Assembly (NCBI GenBank): GCA_937958675.1
Contig: CALGND010000031.1
Coordinates: 1 to 64,000 of the forward strand
Direction of reading: 5' to 3'
DNA: 64,000 nucleotides
Origin: an uncultured Granulosicoccaceae bacterium
GTDB lineage: Bacteria; Pseudomonadota; Gammaproteobacteria; Granulosicoccales; Granulosicoccaceae
Each line of letters begins with the position of its first letter. The stretch's first letter is position 1. Below, one piece after another: positions 19,774 through 29,023 of this stretch. Position numbers and translations under genes: made by a program. The notes under the pieces were generated by a model. It had not been told where the DNA came from. It searched no databases and worked only from the letters and a program-made list of their open reading frames with translations.

Positions 19774-20223
19774 TTACTTGTTCAGCAGTACTTGGCCTAT
19801 CAATCGCTCAAGCACTAACGCAGATTGCGTCAAGCCGATTTCACTATTTTGTTCGAGGACTTCGTCATCAGCGCCTGGCTCAAGCCCGATGTATTGCTCC
19901 CCAAGTAAACCCGCCGTATAAATACTGGCCGATGTATCGGTTGGGAATTGATTAAATTCTTCATCAATAGTTAGTGTTACTTTCGCTTCAAAGGTTTCGC
20001 TGTCGTATATGATTTGGGACACTTGGCCCACTTTAACGCCGCCAGCTGAAACTGGTGCACGAACACGCAAGCCCCCAACGTTATCGAAATTAGCGCTGAC
20101 CTGATAGCCATTGGCACCCGAAAGGCTAGTGAGATTACTCACCTTTAAAGCCAGTATTGTCATTGCGCCCAAAAACAGCAGCATAAACAAACCAACCAGG
20201 ATTTCTGTTGTACGTGAATTCAT
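19774..20223 (-). CDS. mlaD: MlaD, MCE-domain subunit of the Mla transporter
   Basis: A 149-residue protein with one N-terminal membrane helix (about 8-28) and a single MCE domain (about 38-118, including GLRVRAPVSAGGVKVGQV and AGLLGEQYIGLEPG). MlaD forms a hexameric ring that receives lipid in the periplasm. The C-terminal amphipathic helix ALVLERLIGQVLLNK matches the pore helix of E. coli MlaD. It lies between mlaE (9 bp gap) and mlaC. Confidence 0.95.
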   Translation of the reverse strand: MNSRTTEILVGLFMLLFLGAMTILALKVSNLTSLSGANGYQVSANFDNVGGLRVRAPVSAGGVKVGQVSQIIYDSETFEAKVTLTIDEEFNQFPTDTSASIYTAGLLGEQYIGLEPGADDEVLEQNSEIGLTQSALVLERLIGQVLLNK

Positions 20224-20232
20224 AGATTTAAC

Positions 20233-21012
20233 CTATACGGAAAACATAATGGCTGTTAGCAGAAAATCCAAGCCAAGCACCATTAAACATGAGTAAACCA
20301 CCGTGCGGGTTGTTGCACTACTAACACCCTCGGATGTGGGCACGCAGTCCGCGCCTTGAAAAATTGCAATCCAGCAAACCACAAAGCCAAACACAACTGC
20401 TTTGATCAGGCCACTTAATACATCTTCGCGAAACTCAACTGCAGCCTGCATTTGCGACCAGTAAGCACCCGCATCAACACCGAGCAGCTCAACACCCACT
20501 AGGTGGCCACCGAGCACACCAATTGCGCTGAACATAGCGGCCAAGGCAGGTAACGCAAAAAAACCTGCTATAAACCGTGGGGCATACACCCGCTTGAACG
20601 GATCAACCGCCATCATTTCAAGCCCGGAGAGTTGTTCAGTTGCTTTCATTAATCCAATTTCAGCAGTCATAGCAGACCCTGCCCGACCCGCAAACAACAA
20701 GCCGGTAACAACCGGGCCAAGTTCGCGCACTAAAACTTTTGCAACAAAAATCCCGAGAGATTCTTCGGCACCAAAACCGATCAGTGTGTTGTAACCCTGT
20801 AGTGCTAATACCATACCAACAAACAAGCCAGACACTAATATGATCGATAGCGTCATCACACCCGATGAGAATAGTTGCTTGATAACCAATGAAAAACGCG
20901 TAAACAGCGATGGCAACGCACCAAGCAATTGAACAAGAAAGGCACTTGCACGGCCAAGGCTTGCTAGCGCATCTAGGTAACGGCGACCAGAGCGAGCTAA
21001 AAAATCAATCAT
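20233..21012 (-). CDS. mlaE: MlaE, permease subunit of the Mla transporter
   Basis: A 259-residue integral membrane protein with five to six hydrophobic segments and the MlaE/Ttg2B family signatures VRELGPVVTGLLFAGRAGSAMTAEIG and EQLSGLEMMAVDP, the coupling-helix region that contacts MlaF. It overlaps mlaF by four bases (ATGA), so translation is coupled. Confidence 0.96.
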   Translation of the reverse strand: MIDFLARSGRRYLDALASLGRASAFLVQLLGALPSLFTRFSLVIKQLFSSGVMTLSIILVSGLFVGMVLALQGYNTLIGFGAEESLGIFVAKVLVRELGPVVTGLLFAGRAGSAMTAEIGLMKATEQLSGLEMMAVDPFKRVYAPRFIAGFFALPALAAMFSAIGVLGGHLVGVELLGVDAGAYWSQMQAAVEFREDVLSGLIKAVVFGFVVCWIAIFQGADCVPTSEGVSSATTRTVVYSCLMVLGLDFLLTAIMFSV

Positions 21013-21836
21013 GAGCGCTGCTCGAAATCAAAAAGATCAGTGGCGTAGTCCGGCGCAGCGGCCTGAAACGGCACTGGCCCATCTGGCAAACCATTGAGAA
21101 ACTGTTGAACCCATTGAGATTCAGATTCGCGCAAGGCCTTTGGCGAATCAGCTGCGATCACTTTTCCATTGGAGATGATTACAACGTAGTCAGAAATCGA
21201 CATGGCTTCGGCTAAATCGTGAGAGACAATCAGAGACGTTAAATTAAGAGCGGCATTAACTGTTTTGATTAGCTCTAAAAGCACACCCATTGATATCGGA
21301 TCTTGGCCGGTAAAGGGCTCGTCGTAGAGAATCATCATTGGGTCGAGCATCAAAGCACGAGCCAGCGCAACACGTCGTGCCATGCCACCGGATAATTCAG
21401 CCGGGTACAGGTCGCGCGAGCCCCGCAAACCTACAGCCTGCAAACGCATCAACACCAAATGTCGAATTAGCCGTTCAGGTAGATCGGTGTGCTCACGCAA
21501 TGGGAACGCGACGTTATCGAACACAGTGATATCGGTGAGCAAGGCACCCGATTGGAACAACATACCCATACGTTTACGCAAGGTGTACAGATCACGACGG
21601 CGTAATTTGGGAACTTCTAGGCCATCTACTTGGACGGACCCGGTAGAAGGTTTAAGTTGGCCACCGATTATTTTTAGCAGTGTGGTTTTACCTGTACCAC
21701 TTGGCCCCATGATGGTGGTGATTTTTCCACGCGGGATCTGCATATTGATACCATCAAATATGACTTTGCTGCCGCGCTTGAACCGAAGATCCGTAATTTG
21801 GACCAGGGTGTCTGATTGTTGTTGTTGAGTATTCAA
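21009..21836 (-). CDS. mlaF: MlaF, ATPase subunit of the Mla transporter
   Basis: A 275-residue ABC ATPase with Walker A GPSGTGKTT (about 44-52), Q-loop MLFQSGAL, signature LSGGMARRVALARAL, Walker B LILYDEPF and the switch His in VSHDLAEA. MlaF powers lipid movement by MlaFEDB. It is the first gene of the operon and diverges from mlaA; both promoters should lie in the 228 bp at 21837-22064. Confidence 0.96.
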   Translation of the reverse strand: MNTQQQQSDTLVQITDLRFKRGSKVIFDGINMQIPRGKITTIMGPSGTGKTTLLKIIGGQLKPSTGSVQVDGLEVPKLRRRDLYTLRKRMGMLFQSGALLTDITVFDNVAFPLREHTDLPERLIRHLVLMRLQAVGLRGSRDLYPAELSGGMARRVALARALMLDPMMILYDEPFTGQDPISMGVLLELIKTVNAALNLTSLIVSHDLAEAMSISDYVVIISNGKVIAADSPKALRESESQWVQQFLNGLPDGPVPFQAAAPDYATDLFDFEQRS

Positions 21837-22064
21837 GATGTCAAAAATCTTAGCTTCATAGGGCTCTTATGAGTGTAACAGCTTGTAACTGGCGAACTTA
21901 ATAGTATCCATATTGCCAGATAAGGCTGACTCCCAGCTGAGCAAGCCATCAGCTACACTCAATACAACAATCAGCGGCCTAGGGCGCTAGAAACTTTAGA
22001 TGACCATATGTTGGTTCAGCATATTGGCTAACTTGGCTTACAACAAGGCTACTGGAAAACAGTC

Positions 22065-22868
22065 ATGACTCGTATATTGCTTCATTTAGCTCTTTCGTTA
22101 AGCATAGTGCTTACTTCGAGCGGTTGCGCGACAAATACCAGCACAAGCCCAGTGTACGACCCTTACGAATCGATTAACCGTAAAATCTATGCCTTTAATG
22201 ATGGGCTCGATGTTGGCCTGCTCGAACCAGCCGCACGCACATACCGATTCCTAGTGGCAGACCCCATCGAAGACGGCATCAGCAACGTCTTCAGCAATTT
22301 TGACGATGTGACGGTTTTCGTTAACGCAGTATTGCAAGGCAAGATCAAGCAGGCTGCAAGCGATGCCGGCCGATTCCTGGTTAACAGCACCATTGGCATA
22401 GCAGGCATATTCGATGTTGGCAGCCGAATCGGTTTGCCAAAACATAATGACAGCTTCGGACAAACACTCGGCGTTTGGGGCGTTGGCGAAGGTCCTTTTT
22501 TAATGTTGCCTTTCCTTGGGCCAGCCAATGGCCGTGCCGCAACGGGTCGGGTGGTTGATGGCGCAACCAGCTATCTGCCCAACTATCTAACTGATGAGCC
22601 ACGAGTGCTCAACAGCACCAGAGCACTTGGCATCGTTGAAACTCGTGCACGATTTTTATCCGCCGGCAAGCTACTGGATGATGCGTTTGACCCCTACCAA
22701 CTGCTAAGAGATGTCTGGGTTAAGAATCATCGAAATGCAACATGGGAGGATAAGCGCGAAGTTAGCCTGGGTGAAGAGTTCGATGAGTTTGAAGAATTCG
22801 ATGATGAGCTGGATGACGAAGATGAAGGATCAGAAGATTCGTCAAGCGATGGCAGCTCCACCAGCTAA
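22065..22868 (+). CDS. mlaA: MlaA (VacJ), outer-membrane lipoprotein of the Mla system
   Basis: MlaA removes misplaced phospholipids from the outer leaflet and passes them to MlaC. The lipobox SSGC places the lipidated Cys at residue 21. The family block YDPYESINRKIYAFNDGLD follows, and the ring/pore helices continue through GVGEGPFLMLPFLGP. At 267 residues it is longer than E. coli MlaA because of an unusual, almost purely acidic/Ser tail (about 236-267: repeats of EEFDE, DELDDED, SSDGSS). Having mlaA divergent from mlaFEDCB puts the complete pathway in one place; it is usually unlinked. Confidence 0.94.
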   Translation: MTRILLHLALSLSIVLTSSGCATNTSTSPVYDPYESINRKIYAFNDGLDVGLLEPAARTYRFLVADPIEDGISNVFSNFDDVTVFVNAVLQGKIKQAASDAGRFLVNSTIGIAGIFDVGSRIGLPKHNDSFGQTLGVWGVGEGPFLMLPFLGPANGRAATGRVVDGATSYLPNYLTDEPRVLNSTRALGIVETRARFLSAGKLLDDAFDPYQLLRDVWVKNHRNATWEDKREVSLGEEFDEFEEFDDELDDEDEGSEDSSSDGSSTS

Positions 22869-22983
22869 TGCCCACCAAGAAGTATCACTACTGCAACAAT
22901 ACTGCGACCCGAAACGTCGGACCGCTAGTGCCCCTATGCCCCATTTCTGGATGCGCTCTAGTTAAATAAGCTATAAAGGCCAC

Positions 22984-23973
22984 ATGAACAATGCAAACGA
23001 CACTCCTAACGATGTATTTCTGCAATCCGCGGTAGACGTTATCGATATCGAGGCTGAAGCGCTATTAGCGCTAAAGCCACGACTGGACCAGAAGTTTGTT
23101 GATGCCTGCAAGCTGCTTATGGCCTGCGAAGGCAGGATTGTCGTTACTGGTATTGGCAAGTCAGGCCACATTGGTAACAAAATGGCCGCCACCTTTGCCA
23201 GCACCGGCAGCCCTGCATTTTTTGTACATGCAGCTGAAGCCAGTCACGGCGACTTAGGTATGCTCAAGCAAAGCGATGTCGTATTAGCAATCTCTTATTC
23301 GGGCTCCTCTGATGAAATACTCACGCTGTTACCGGGTATAAAGCGGCTGGCTATACCGTTAATCAGCCTATGCAGCGGATCAGACTCTCCTCTTGCTAAA
23401 GCTGCTGATATTAATCTTGATATCAGTGTCGAGAAGGAAGCCTGCCCTTTAGGCCTTGCGCCGACCGCCAGCACCACCTGCACGCTTGCACTCGGCGATG
23501 CCTTAGCCGTGTCACTTCTGCACGCCAGAGGCTTTAGCGAAGATGACTTTGCCATGTCGCACCCAGGCGGCCGTCTCGGACGCCGACTACTTTTGCGAGT
23601 AGGCGATTTAATGAGCACAGAGGAAGACACGCCGATGATCGACAAGCAAGCCCTACTACCGCAAGCTCTACTGGAGATGACGAGCAAAGGCTTGGGCATG
23701 GTAACCATCATTGACGAAGAACAAAATTTGTTGGGCGTATTTACCGACGGCGATTTACGCCGCACAATTGATGAGCAAAACGATTTACGCAGCCAGCGAA
23801 TCGAAGATGTGATGACAAGCGGTTGCCGTACTACCACAGCAGATACCTTAGCGATTAACGCAGTAGCCTTAATGCAACAGCACCGTATAACCGCCCTGCC
23901 CGTCATCAACGAATCTCAACGCATTATTGGCGTTATCAGCATGCATGCCTTACTAGGTGCGGGAGTCGTTTGA
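22984..23973 (+). CDS. kdsD: D-arabinose 5-phosphate isomerase
   Basis: KdsD converts ribulose 5-phosphate to arabinose 5-phosphate for Kdo, the LPS inner-core sugar. The 329-residue protein has an N-terminal SIS domain (GIGKSGHIGNKMAATFASTG, then the AISYSGSSDE loop) and two CBS domains (about 205-329). The catalytic His in AEASHGDLGM is present. It overlaps lptC by four bases. kdsC, the phosphatase normally between kdsD and lptC, is absent. Confidence 0.95.
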   Translation: MNNANDTPNDVFLQSAVDVIDIEAEALLALKPRLDQKFVDACKLLMACEGRIVVTGIGKSGHIGNKMAATFASTGSPAFFVHAAEASHGDLGMLKQSDVVLAISYSGSSDEILTLLPGIKRLAIPLISLCSGSDSPLAKAADINLDISVEKEACPLGLAPTASTTCTLALGDALAVSLLHARGFSEDDFAMSHPGGRLGRRLLLRVGDLMSTEEDTPMIDKQALLPQALLEMTSKGLGMVTIIDEEQNLLGVFTDGDLRRTIDEQNDLRSQRIEDVMTSGCRTTTADTLAINAVALMQQHRITALPVINESQRIIGVISMHALLGAGVV

Positions 23974-24557
23974 TGCAAGGCAAACTAACCCGAATGCTGT
24001 CGCGATATTGGCTACTCGTGCCATTATTACTGTTGGTGCTCGTGGCACGCAATTGGGTTGAAGAGACACCCACAAGCGCTGATGCCGAATCAACAATCGA
24101 TATGCAAGCCACTCAATCTGACTACTACTTAGAAGACTTTGTCACGCAAAAATTCAGCATTGACGGCGCGCTGGAATACGAAGTCAGTGGCAACACTCTT
24201 TTGCATTACCCCGAAGACAATCGCTCAGAAATAACCAAACCGGATGTGACTTTGCATCGCCCACCTGTCACATGGAAGGTCGTGTCAGAGAAGGGAATGT
24301 TAGTAAAAGACCCTGAAATCTTCACCCTACAGGGAGATGTTAGAGTGGAGCGCACAGCGCAAAATCAATCCGTAGTACAGATACTGACCAAAGATCTGTC
24401 GATAAACACCCAAAGCAACTTGCTCAGCACTACCAGCAAGGTGACAATAGATGCAGAGACATGGAATTTAGAAGCTGACGGGCTGCAATCCAGTATCGAT
24501 AGCGGCAAACTTAATTTGCTCTCCAATGTGAAGGGACATTATGAAGTGGCTAACTAG
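23970..24557 (+). CDS. lptC: LptC, inner-membrane LPS export protein
   Basis: A 195-residue bitopic protein: one N-terminal membrane helix (about 10-27, YWLLVPLLLLVLVA), then a periplasmic beta-jellyroll that takes LPS from LptBFG and passes it to LptA. The sequence is poorly conserved, as usual for LptC. The call rests on the helix, the YYLEDFVTQKFSIDG start of the jellyroll, and position directly before lptA, which it overlaps by 17 bp. Confidence 0.9.
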   Translation: MMQGKLTRMLSRYWLLVPLLLLVLVARNWVEETPTSADAESTIDMQATQSDYYLEDFVTQKFSIDGALEYEVSGNTLLHYPEDNRSEITKPDVTLHRPPVTWKVVSEKGMLVKDPEIFTLQGDVRVERTAQNQSVVQILTKDLSINTQSNLLSTTSKVTIDAETWNLEADGLQSSIDSGKLNLLSNVKGHYEVAN

Positions 24558-25089
24558 CTTGAACACAAATTTGAATACGAAAACAAACAGCGCGTTTGTC
24601 ATTCTGACCTTCTTCCTTGTCGTCAGCCTGTTCAGCTCAAGCGCTAGCGCCAAAAAAGGCGACATCTCTCAACCCATCGATGTCAGCGCTGATCGGTCAG
24701 AATTTGATGAGCAAAAAGGCATTCAGTCCTTAATAGGCAATGTTGAAATCAAGCAAGGCACCATGGTCATCAAAGCTTCAAAGATTGAGATTTACCTTAA
24801 AAACAATCGCCTAAATAAAATTGAGGGCGTGGGTGATCCTATTATCTTTGAACAAAAAAACGAAGCAGATGAGCTAGTCTCCGGGCGTGCCGATAGCATC
24901 AGCTACGATGCCAGTACTGGCACACTAATACTAATTGGCAACGCAACGCTTAGCCAACCCAGACAACAGCTGAAGAGCCAACGGATTGTGTTTGATTCAA
25001 CCAAACAAAAAGTCAGCGCAGAAGGTGGCGACAATGGCCGTGTCAATATTCGCATAGAGGCACCACCTGCTCGTGGCGATGGCAACTAA
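24541..25089 (+). CDS. lptA: LptA, periplasmic LPS-bridge protein
   Basis: A 182-residue protein with a signal peptide (about 1-37, ending SASA) and an OstA/LptA jellyroll starting QPIDVSADRSEFDEQKG and ending with the RIEAPPARGDGN tail. LptA oligomerises into the bridge that carries LPS to LptD. It starts inside the lptC coding region, so the two are coupled. Downstream, a REP-like element separates it from lptB. Confidence 0.93.
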   Translation: MKWLTSLNTNLNTKTNSAFVILTFFLVVSLFSSSASAKKGDISQPIDVSADRSEFDEQKGIQSLIGNVEIKQGTMVIKASKIEIYLKNNRLNKIEGVGDPIIFEQKNEADELVSGRADSISYDASTGTLILIGNATLSQPRQQLKSQRIVFDSTKQKVSAEGGDNGRVNIRIEAPPARGDGN

Positions 25090-25111
25090 TCATCGTCACA
25101 CAGGTATACCC

Positions 25112-25178
25112 GTCATTCCCAAGAAGGTGTGGGGATCCATCAGCACGTTTAATAGATTCCCGCCGCTGCGGGAATGAC
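25112..25178. repeat. REP-like inverted repeat between lptA and lptB
   Basis: Ends are GTCATTCCC (25112-25120) and GGGAATGAC (25170-25178). The right half is also a hairpin: ATTCCCGC-CGCT-GCGGGAAT (25156-25175). A sequence of the same style occurs at 39799-39884, and a fragment at 61986-62013. A potential ATG for lptB (25174) lies inside the right arm. Confidence 0.75.
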
Positions 25179-25200
25179 TTACCCAACATCGGTTAAACCA

Positions 25201-25956
25201 ATGCAAGACGCATCCAACGCTCACACAACGCATCGCACACTGCAAGCGACTAATCTGCACAAAGCGTATAAAAAGCGCCGCATCCTAGAAGGTGTTTCAC
25301 TGGAAGTTAGCACCGGCGATGTGGTTGGCTTGCTAGGCCCAAACGGTGCCGGCAAAACGACCTGCTTTTATATGGTGGTAGGTTTGGTGAAGCCAGATCA
25401 AGGCACAATCACGATCGATGGCGCTGATATCACTCACCACCCCATGCATGCTCGTGCTCGCTTGGGCGTAGGCTATTTGCCGCAAGAGGCGTCAGTTTTC
25501 AGGCAACTCAGCGTTGCACAGAACATCACAGCGATCCTCGAGACTCGAAAAGGCATAGACGCCGGACAAAGACGCGACAAGCTTGAAGCCCTACTGGAGG
25601 AACTGCAAATTGGTCATATTCGTGACAGTCTCGGTATTAGCCTCTCAGGTGGTGAGCGACGTCGCGTAGAGATCGCTCGCGCCCTAGCAGCAGATCCTGG
25701 GTTTATCTTGTTAGATGAGCCTTTTGCAGGTGTCGATCCTATATCCATTCTCGACATCCAACGCATTATTACTCATCTCAAAGAACGCAATATCGGTGTG
25801 CTGATCACCGATCACAACGTGCGTGAAACACTCGGGATATGCGATAGAGCCTACATCCTGAGTCAAGGTACGCTCATCGCCGAAGGCAGCCCCGACGATG
25901 TGCTCGCCAACGAGGACGTCAAGGCCGTGTACCTGGGTGAAAACTTCCAGATTTAA
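25201..25956 (+). CDS. lptB: LptB, ATPase of the LPS export ABC transporter
   Basis: The cytoplasmic ATPase of LptB2FG. Walker [11 protein letters not shown]-loop GYLPQEAS, signature [15 protein letters not shown], Walker [10 protein letters not shown] and switch His in ITDHNVRET are all intact, and the C-terminal [10 protein letters not shown] matches LptB. I chose the ATG at 25201; the upstream in-frame ATG at 25174 is made of repeat-element bases. Even so, there are about 25 residues before the conserved core, and no clear ribosome-binding site. rpoN follows, the standard order. Confidence 0.95.
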   Translation: MQDASNAHTTHRTLQATNLHKAYKKRRILEGVSLEVSTGDVVGLLGPNGAGKTTCFYMVVGLVKPDQGTITIDGADITHHPMHARARLGVGYLPQEASVFRQLSVAQNITAILETRKGIDAGQRRDKLEALLEELQIGHIRDSLGISLSGGERRRVEIARALAADPGFILLDEPFAGVDPISILDIQRIITHLKERNIGVLITDHNVRETLGICDRAYILSQGTLIAEGSPDDVLANEDVKAVYLGENFQI

Positions 25957-26073
25957 CGCGCACTTACCGCGCACAATCCAGGTTGTAATCCAGGCCTCAT
26001 AGGCCATACTCAAATAAGTGAGTTAGCCCATACCTTGGTGCTAATACGGTTCGCCTTTTTCCTGGAATCTTCA

Positions 26074-27597
26074 ATGAAACAGTCCTTGCAAGTCAAGATG
26101 GGGCAGTCGCTGGCCATGACGCCACAGCTGCAACAAGCCATCAAATTATTGCAATTGTCCACTTTGGAATTGCAATCAGAAATACAAGATGCGCTTGAAA
26201 ACAACCCGATGTTGGAAACTCAGGAAGAGGATGGTGCAGAACCTAAGGAGAATGACTCATCACGCGCTGCGGGTGACGACGCTCAGGATCAGGCGCGCAG
26301 CGAAGAAACAGCCTCCGTTGCCAGCACAGAAGCTAACCCTGAAGAGCTTGTGCAGGCAAACGATAACGACGTACTGCCAGACGAGCTACCCGTTGACAGC
26401 GCTTGGGAGGATGTTTACGAAGCGTCGTCCCCTGTATCAAGCCAAAGTGGTGGCGAAGGGGAAAATCGCGACTTCACCGAATTCCACAATTCAGGTATCA
26501 GCAGTATTCAGGATCATCTGAATGATCAAATTCGTTTTGCGCCACTATCTGATCGTGATCAAATAATTGCCACTACCATAATCGACGCTGTCGATGACAA
26601 CGGCTATCTGCTCGATGATATAGACGTACTGCTTGAAGCACTTAATCGAGACATTGGGAATCCCGAAGAACTCGTTGAGCTCAACGAGCTTGAGTCAGTG
26701 TTGCACTTAGTACAGCACCTCGACCCACCTGGCTGCGCTGCAAGAGATGCTAGCGATTGCATGAGTATTCAAATTGGTCAGCTGAAACAAACTGACGTCA
26801 CTGACCGCGCATTGGCAATCGTTAACAATCATCTTGAGCTACTTGCATCGCACGACTTTCCGCGGTTACGTAGATTGCTAAAAATCAATGACGATCAATT
26901 GCAAGAGGCAATCACTTTAATACGCGGTCTTAACCCTCGCCCGGGCCGGCAAATCGTACAAGATCACGACCAATATATCGTGCCCGATGTGTTTGTTAAA
27001 AAACATAAAGGTGTTTGGCGAGTTGAGCTCAACCCAGACATCGCACCTAAGCTTGGCATTAACGCCTTGTATGCCGGGATGGTAAAACGTGCCGATAAAA
27101 GTGACGACAACAATTTCTTACGCAACCATTTGCAAGAGGCTCGTTGGTTCATCAAAAGTTTACAAAGCCGCAACGAAACACTGTTGCGCGTAGCCACTGC
27201 CATCGTAGAACGTCAAAGAAGCTTTTTAGAATACGGTGAAGAAGCAATGAAACCGCTTGTATTACGTGACATTGCTGAACAACTTAGCTTGCACGAGTCG
27301 ACAATTTCACGGGTGACCACGCAAAAATACATTCATACCCCACGCGGTATTTTTGAATTTAAGTTTTTCTTTTCTAGCCATGTATCAACCGCCAACGGCG
27401 GTGAATGCTCAGCTACTGCGATACGCGCGATGATTCGAAAGTATATAGCTGCCGAAGATGCCACAAAACCACTAAGCGACAGTAAAATTGCCAGCACTTT
27501 GGTCGCTGAAGGTATACAAGTGGCTCGAAGAACCGTGGCTAAATATCGCGAATCAATGGCGATACCACCATCGAATGAGCGAAAAAGATTGAACTAA
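26074..27597 (+). CDS. rpoN: RNA polymerase sigma-54 factor
   Basis: Sigma-54 directs transcription from -24/-12 promoters with enhancer-binding activators. The 507-residue protein starts MKQSLQVKMGQSLAMTP, the usual N-terminus. Region I is Gln-rich (LQQAIKLLQLSTLELQSEI), region II is acidic (about 50-140), and the core-binding and HTH domains follow. The RpoN box ARRTVAKYRE is near 490. An in-frame ATG at 26035 adds 13 unrelated residues and is rejected. Confidence 0.97.
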   Translation: MKQSLQVKMGQSLAMTPQLQQAIKLLQLSTLELQSEIQDALENNPMLETQEEDGAEPKENDSSRAAGDDAQDQARSEETASVASTEANPEELVQANDNDVLPDELPVDSAWEDVYEASSPVSSQSGGEGENRDFTEFHNSGISSIQDHLNDQIRFAPLSDRDQIIATTIIDAVDDNGYLLDDIDVLLEALNRDIGNPEELVELNELESVLHLVQHLDPPGCAARDASDCMSIQIGQLKQTDVTDRALAIVNNHLELLASHDFPRLRRLLKINDDQLQEAITLIRGLNPRPGRQIVQDHDQYIVPDVFVKKHKGVWRVELNPDIAPKLGINALYAGMVKRADKSDDNNFLRNHLQEARWFIKSLQSRNETLLRVATAIVERQRSFLEYGEEAMKPLVLRDIAEQLSLHESTISRVTTQKYIHTPRGIFEFKFFFSSHVSTANGGECSATAIRAMIRKYIAAEDATKPLSDSKIASTLVAEGIQVARRTVAKYRESMAIPPSNERKRLN

Positions 27598-27631
27598 GTT
27601 TGCAAATTTACAATTAACCCACTCTATGACA

Positions 27632-27745
27632 GTATTTGTGCCGACAGAACATTTGCAATTGCAACTCAAAACCTGCATTGTAAAGACATGAACTTCGGCA
27701 CAAATACAGACCGCCCGAATACACATTGCACGACTTCCGTGCAAT
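27632..27745. other. Nested inverted repeats in the rpoN-hpf spacer
   Basis: The 403-bp spacer 27598-28000 has no credible gene and is AT-rich. GTATTTGTGCCG (27632-27643) and CGGCACAAATAC (27696-27707) are a perfect 12-bp inverted repeat; its loop contains the 12-bp palindrome TTGCAATTGCAA (27653-27664). Next comes a perfect 8-bp hairpin, ATTGCACG-ACTTC-CGTGCAAT (27725-27745), and TTGCACGAC recurs at 27751. Further on, TATACAG-C/T-CGT is directly repeated near 27890-27920. The run could be a 5' leader of hpf or operator DNA. Confidence 0.6.
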
Positions 27746-28000
27746 CTAACTTGCACGACAATTCAACTAACCCTCTTAATATTCTCGGTTACAAATTTTG
27801 TAACATTTTTTACCAGCCGTTTATTTGCGAATCTATTTATCAATTTTTTAGAAACAGCAAGCTATTTGCTAACGACTTAACCTATACAGCCGTTAATAAC
27901 TCTTATACAGTCGTAAACAATTACGGCATTCTCAATTTTATCACCCGGCCAGCACTGGCCACATCTTCAACCTTCCATTCCACTCCTACAGGAGCTGTCT

Positions 28001-28336
28001 ATGAATCTAACAGTTACAGGCCATCACGTAGATGTCACAGAATCCATGCGAAACTACGTGGACGAAAAACTCAAACGCCTCAAACGCCACTCTGAAAATT
28101 TATTCGACATCCAAGTCATACTCAGCGTAGAAAAGCAAAGACAAAAAGCTGAGGCAACCATTCAAGTCCGTGGCGCTAAGATCTATGCCGACACCACCGA
28201 ATCAGACATGTACGCTGCCATCGATCTAATGATGGACAAGCTAGACAGACAACTCGTTAAACACAAAGAAAAAGCCAAGGATCACCATAAGGGAGACAAA
28301 GCGCCTGCTGTCCCCGAGCATGAGGCCGAGCTGTAG
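28001..28336 (+). CDS. hpf: Ribosome hibernation promoting factor (short HPF)
   Basis: A 111-residue HPF/YfiA-family protein that binds the 30S subunit and promotes 100S ribosome dimers in stationary phase. It starts MNLTVTGHHVDVTESMRNYV, has the basic helix EKLKRLKRHSENLFD, and ends with a His/Lys-rich tail. AGGAG lies 7 nt before the ATG. Its place after rpoN and before ptsN is the conserved rpoN-hpf-ptsN-rapZ-ptsO order. Confidence 0.96.
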   Translation: MNLTVTGHHVDVTESMRNYVDEKLKRLKRHSENLFDIQVILSVEKQRQKAEATIQVRGAKIYADTTESDMYAAIDLMMDKLDRQLVKHKEKAKDHHKGDKAPAVPEHEAEL

Positions 28337-28440
28337 TCAAAGGCTGACAAGAAACACAGCTGTGCTACCCATTCGTGCTTTTAAAAGCGCCCGTGCTATC
28401 GAAAAAAGCAATAAAAGTGCACAATATGGCCTGACAGACA

Positions 28441-28467
28441 AGAAGCCCGGGAACACCGGGCTTCTTC
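28441..28467. terminator. Strong hairpin upstream of ptsN
   Basis: AAGAAGCCCGG (28441-28451) and CCGGGCTTCTT (28457-28467) form a perfect 11-bp stem with a 5-nt loop. The U-tract is poor (CGTTAG follows). It lies 28 bp before the ptsN start, so it may end the hpf transcript partly or attenuate ptsN. Confidence 0.6.
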
Positions 28468-28495
28468 GTTAGCACAGGTACCATTGGCAATTTAA

Positions 28496-29014
28496 ATGAT
28501 TGATTTACCAGAACTTATATCGCCAGAGCGGGTGATTTGCCGCTGCGAAGTAAAAAGTAAGAAACGCGCCATCCAAACCGTCGCGGAGCTAATGGCCTCG
28601 TCTATCAATGACGAAGAGCTCTCAGAGATGGACATCATGGATGCTTTGGTGGGCCGCGAGAAAATCGGCAGCACCGCCATCGGCCATGGTGTTGCCCTAC
28701 CACATGCCCGAATTCCCGATCTCGACCATGCAATGGCCACTCTTATCACTCTCGAAAACGGCGTGGATTTCGAAGCCTCAGACGAACAAGATGTTGATCT
28801 AATTGTTGGATTGTTGGTGCCGCAGGAATGCGATACCGAGCATCTCGAGATACTCGCAGGCATCGCCAAACGCTTTAGTCGGGACGACTTTCGGGAGACT
28901 GTTCGCACCTTCAAGCAAGCAGAAGATCTTTTTGGTTACATCCAAAGTTTGGAACTACCTACCGATGCGCTTGATCAAGCAACGGACCAATCAGCGGAAT
29001 CGTCAAAAGAGTAG
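28496..29014 (+). CDS. ptsN: EIIA-Ntr, nitrogen-related phosphotransferase protein
   Basis: PtsN is the terminal phosphate acceptor of the regulatory PTS-Ntr chain and controls potassium transport, sigma-54-linked functions and stress responses. The 172-residue protein carries the active-site His70 in GHGVALPHARIP. It is slightly longer than E. coli PtsN, by an acidic C-terminal tail (DQATDQSAESSKE). hprK starts 9 bp later. Confidence 0.95.
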   Translation: MIDLPELISPERVICRCEVKSKKRAIQTVAELMASSINDEELSEMDIMDALVGREKIGSTAIGHGVALPHARIPDLDHAMATLITLENGVDFEASDEQDVDLIVGLLVPQECDTEHLEILAGIAKRFSRDDFRETVRTFKQAEDLFGYIQSLELPTDALDQATDQSAESSKE

Positions 29015-29023
29015 CTCAACATT

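Noticed and set aside
27633-27660. Possible sigma-54 promoter in the rpoN-hpf spacer (GTGCC...TTTGCA)
   Set aside because: The -24 GG is absent and spacing to the GC is wrong.
27688-28095. 135-codon frame overlapping the start of hpf
   Set aside because: Low-complexity AT-rich translation covering the inverted repeats and running out of frame into hpf; no recognisable family and no ribosome-binding site.
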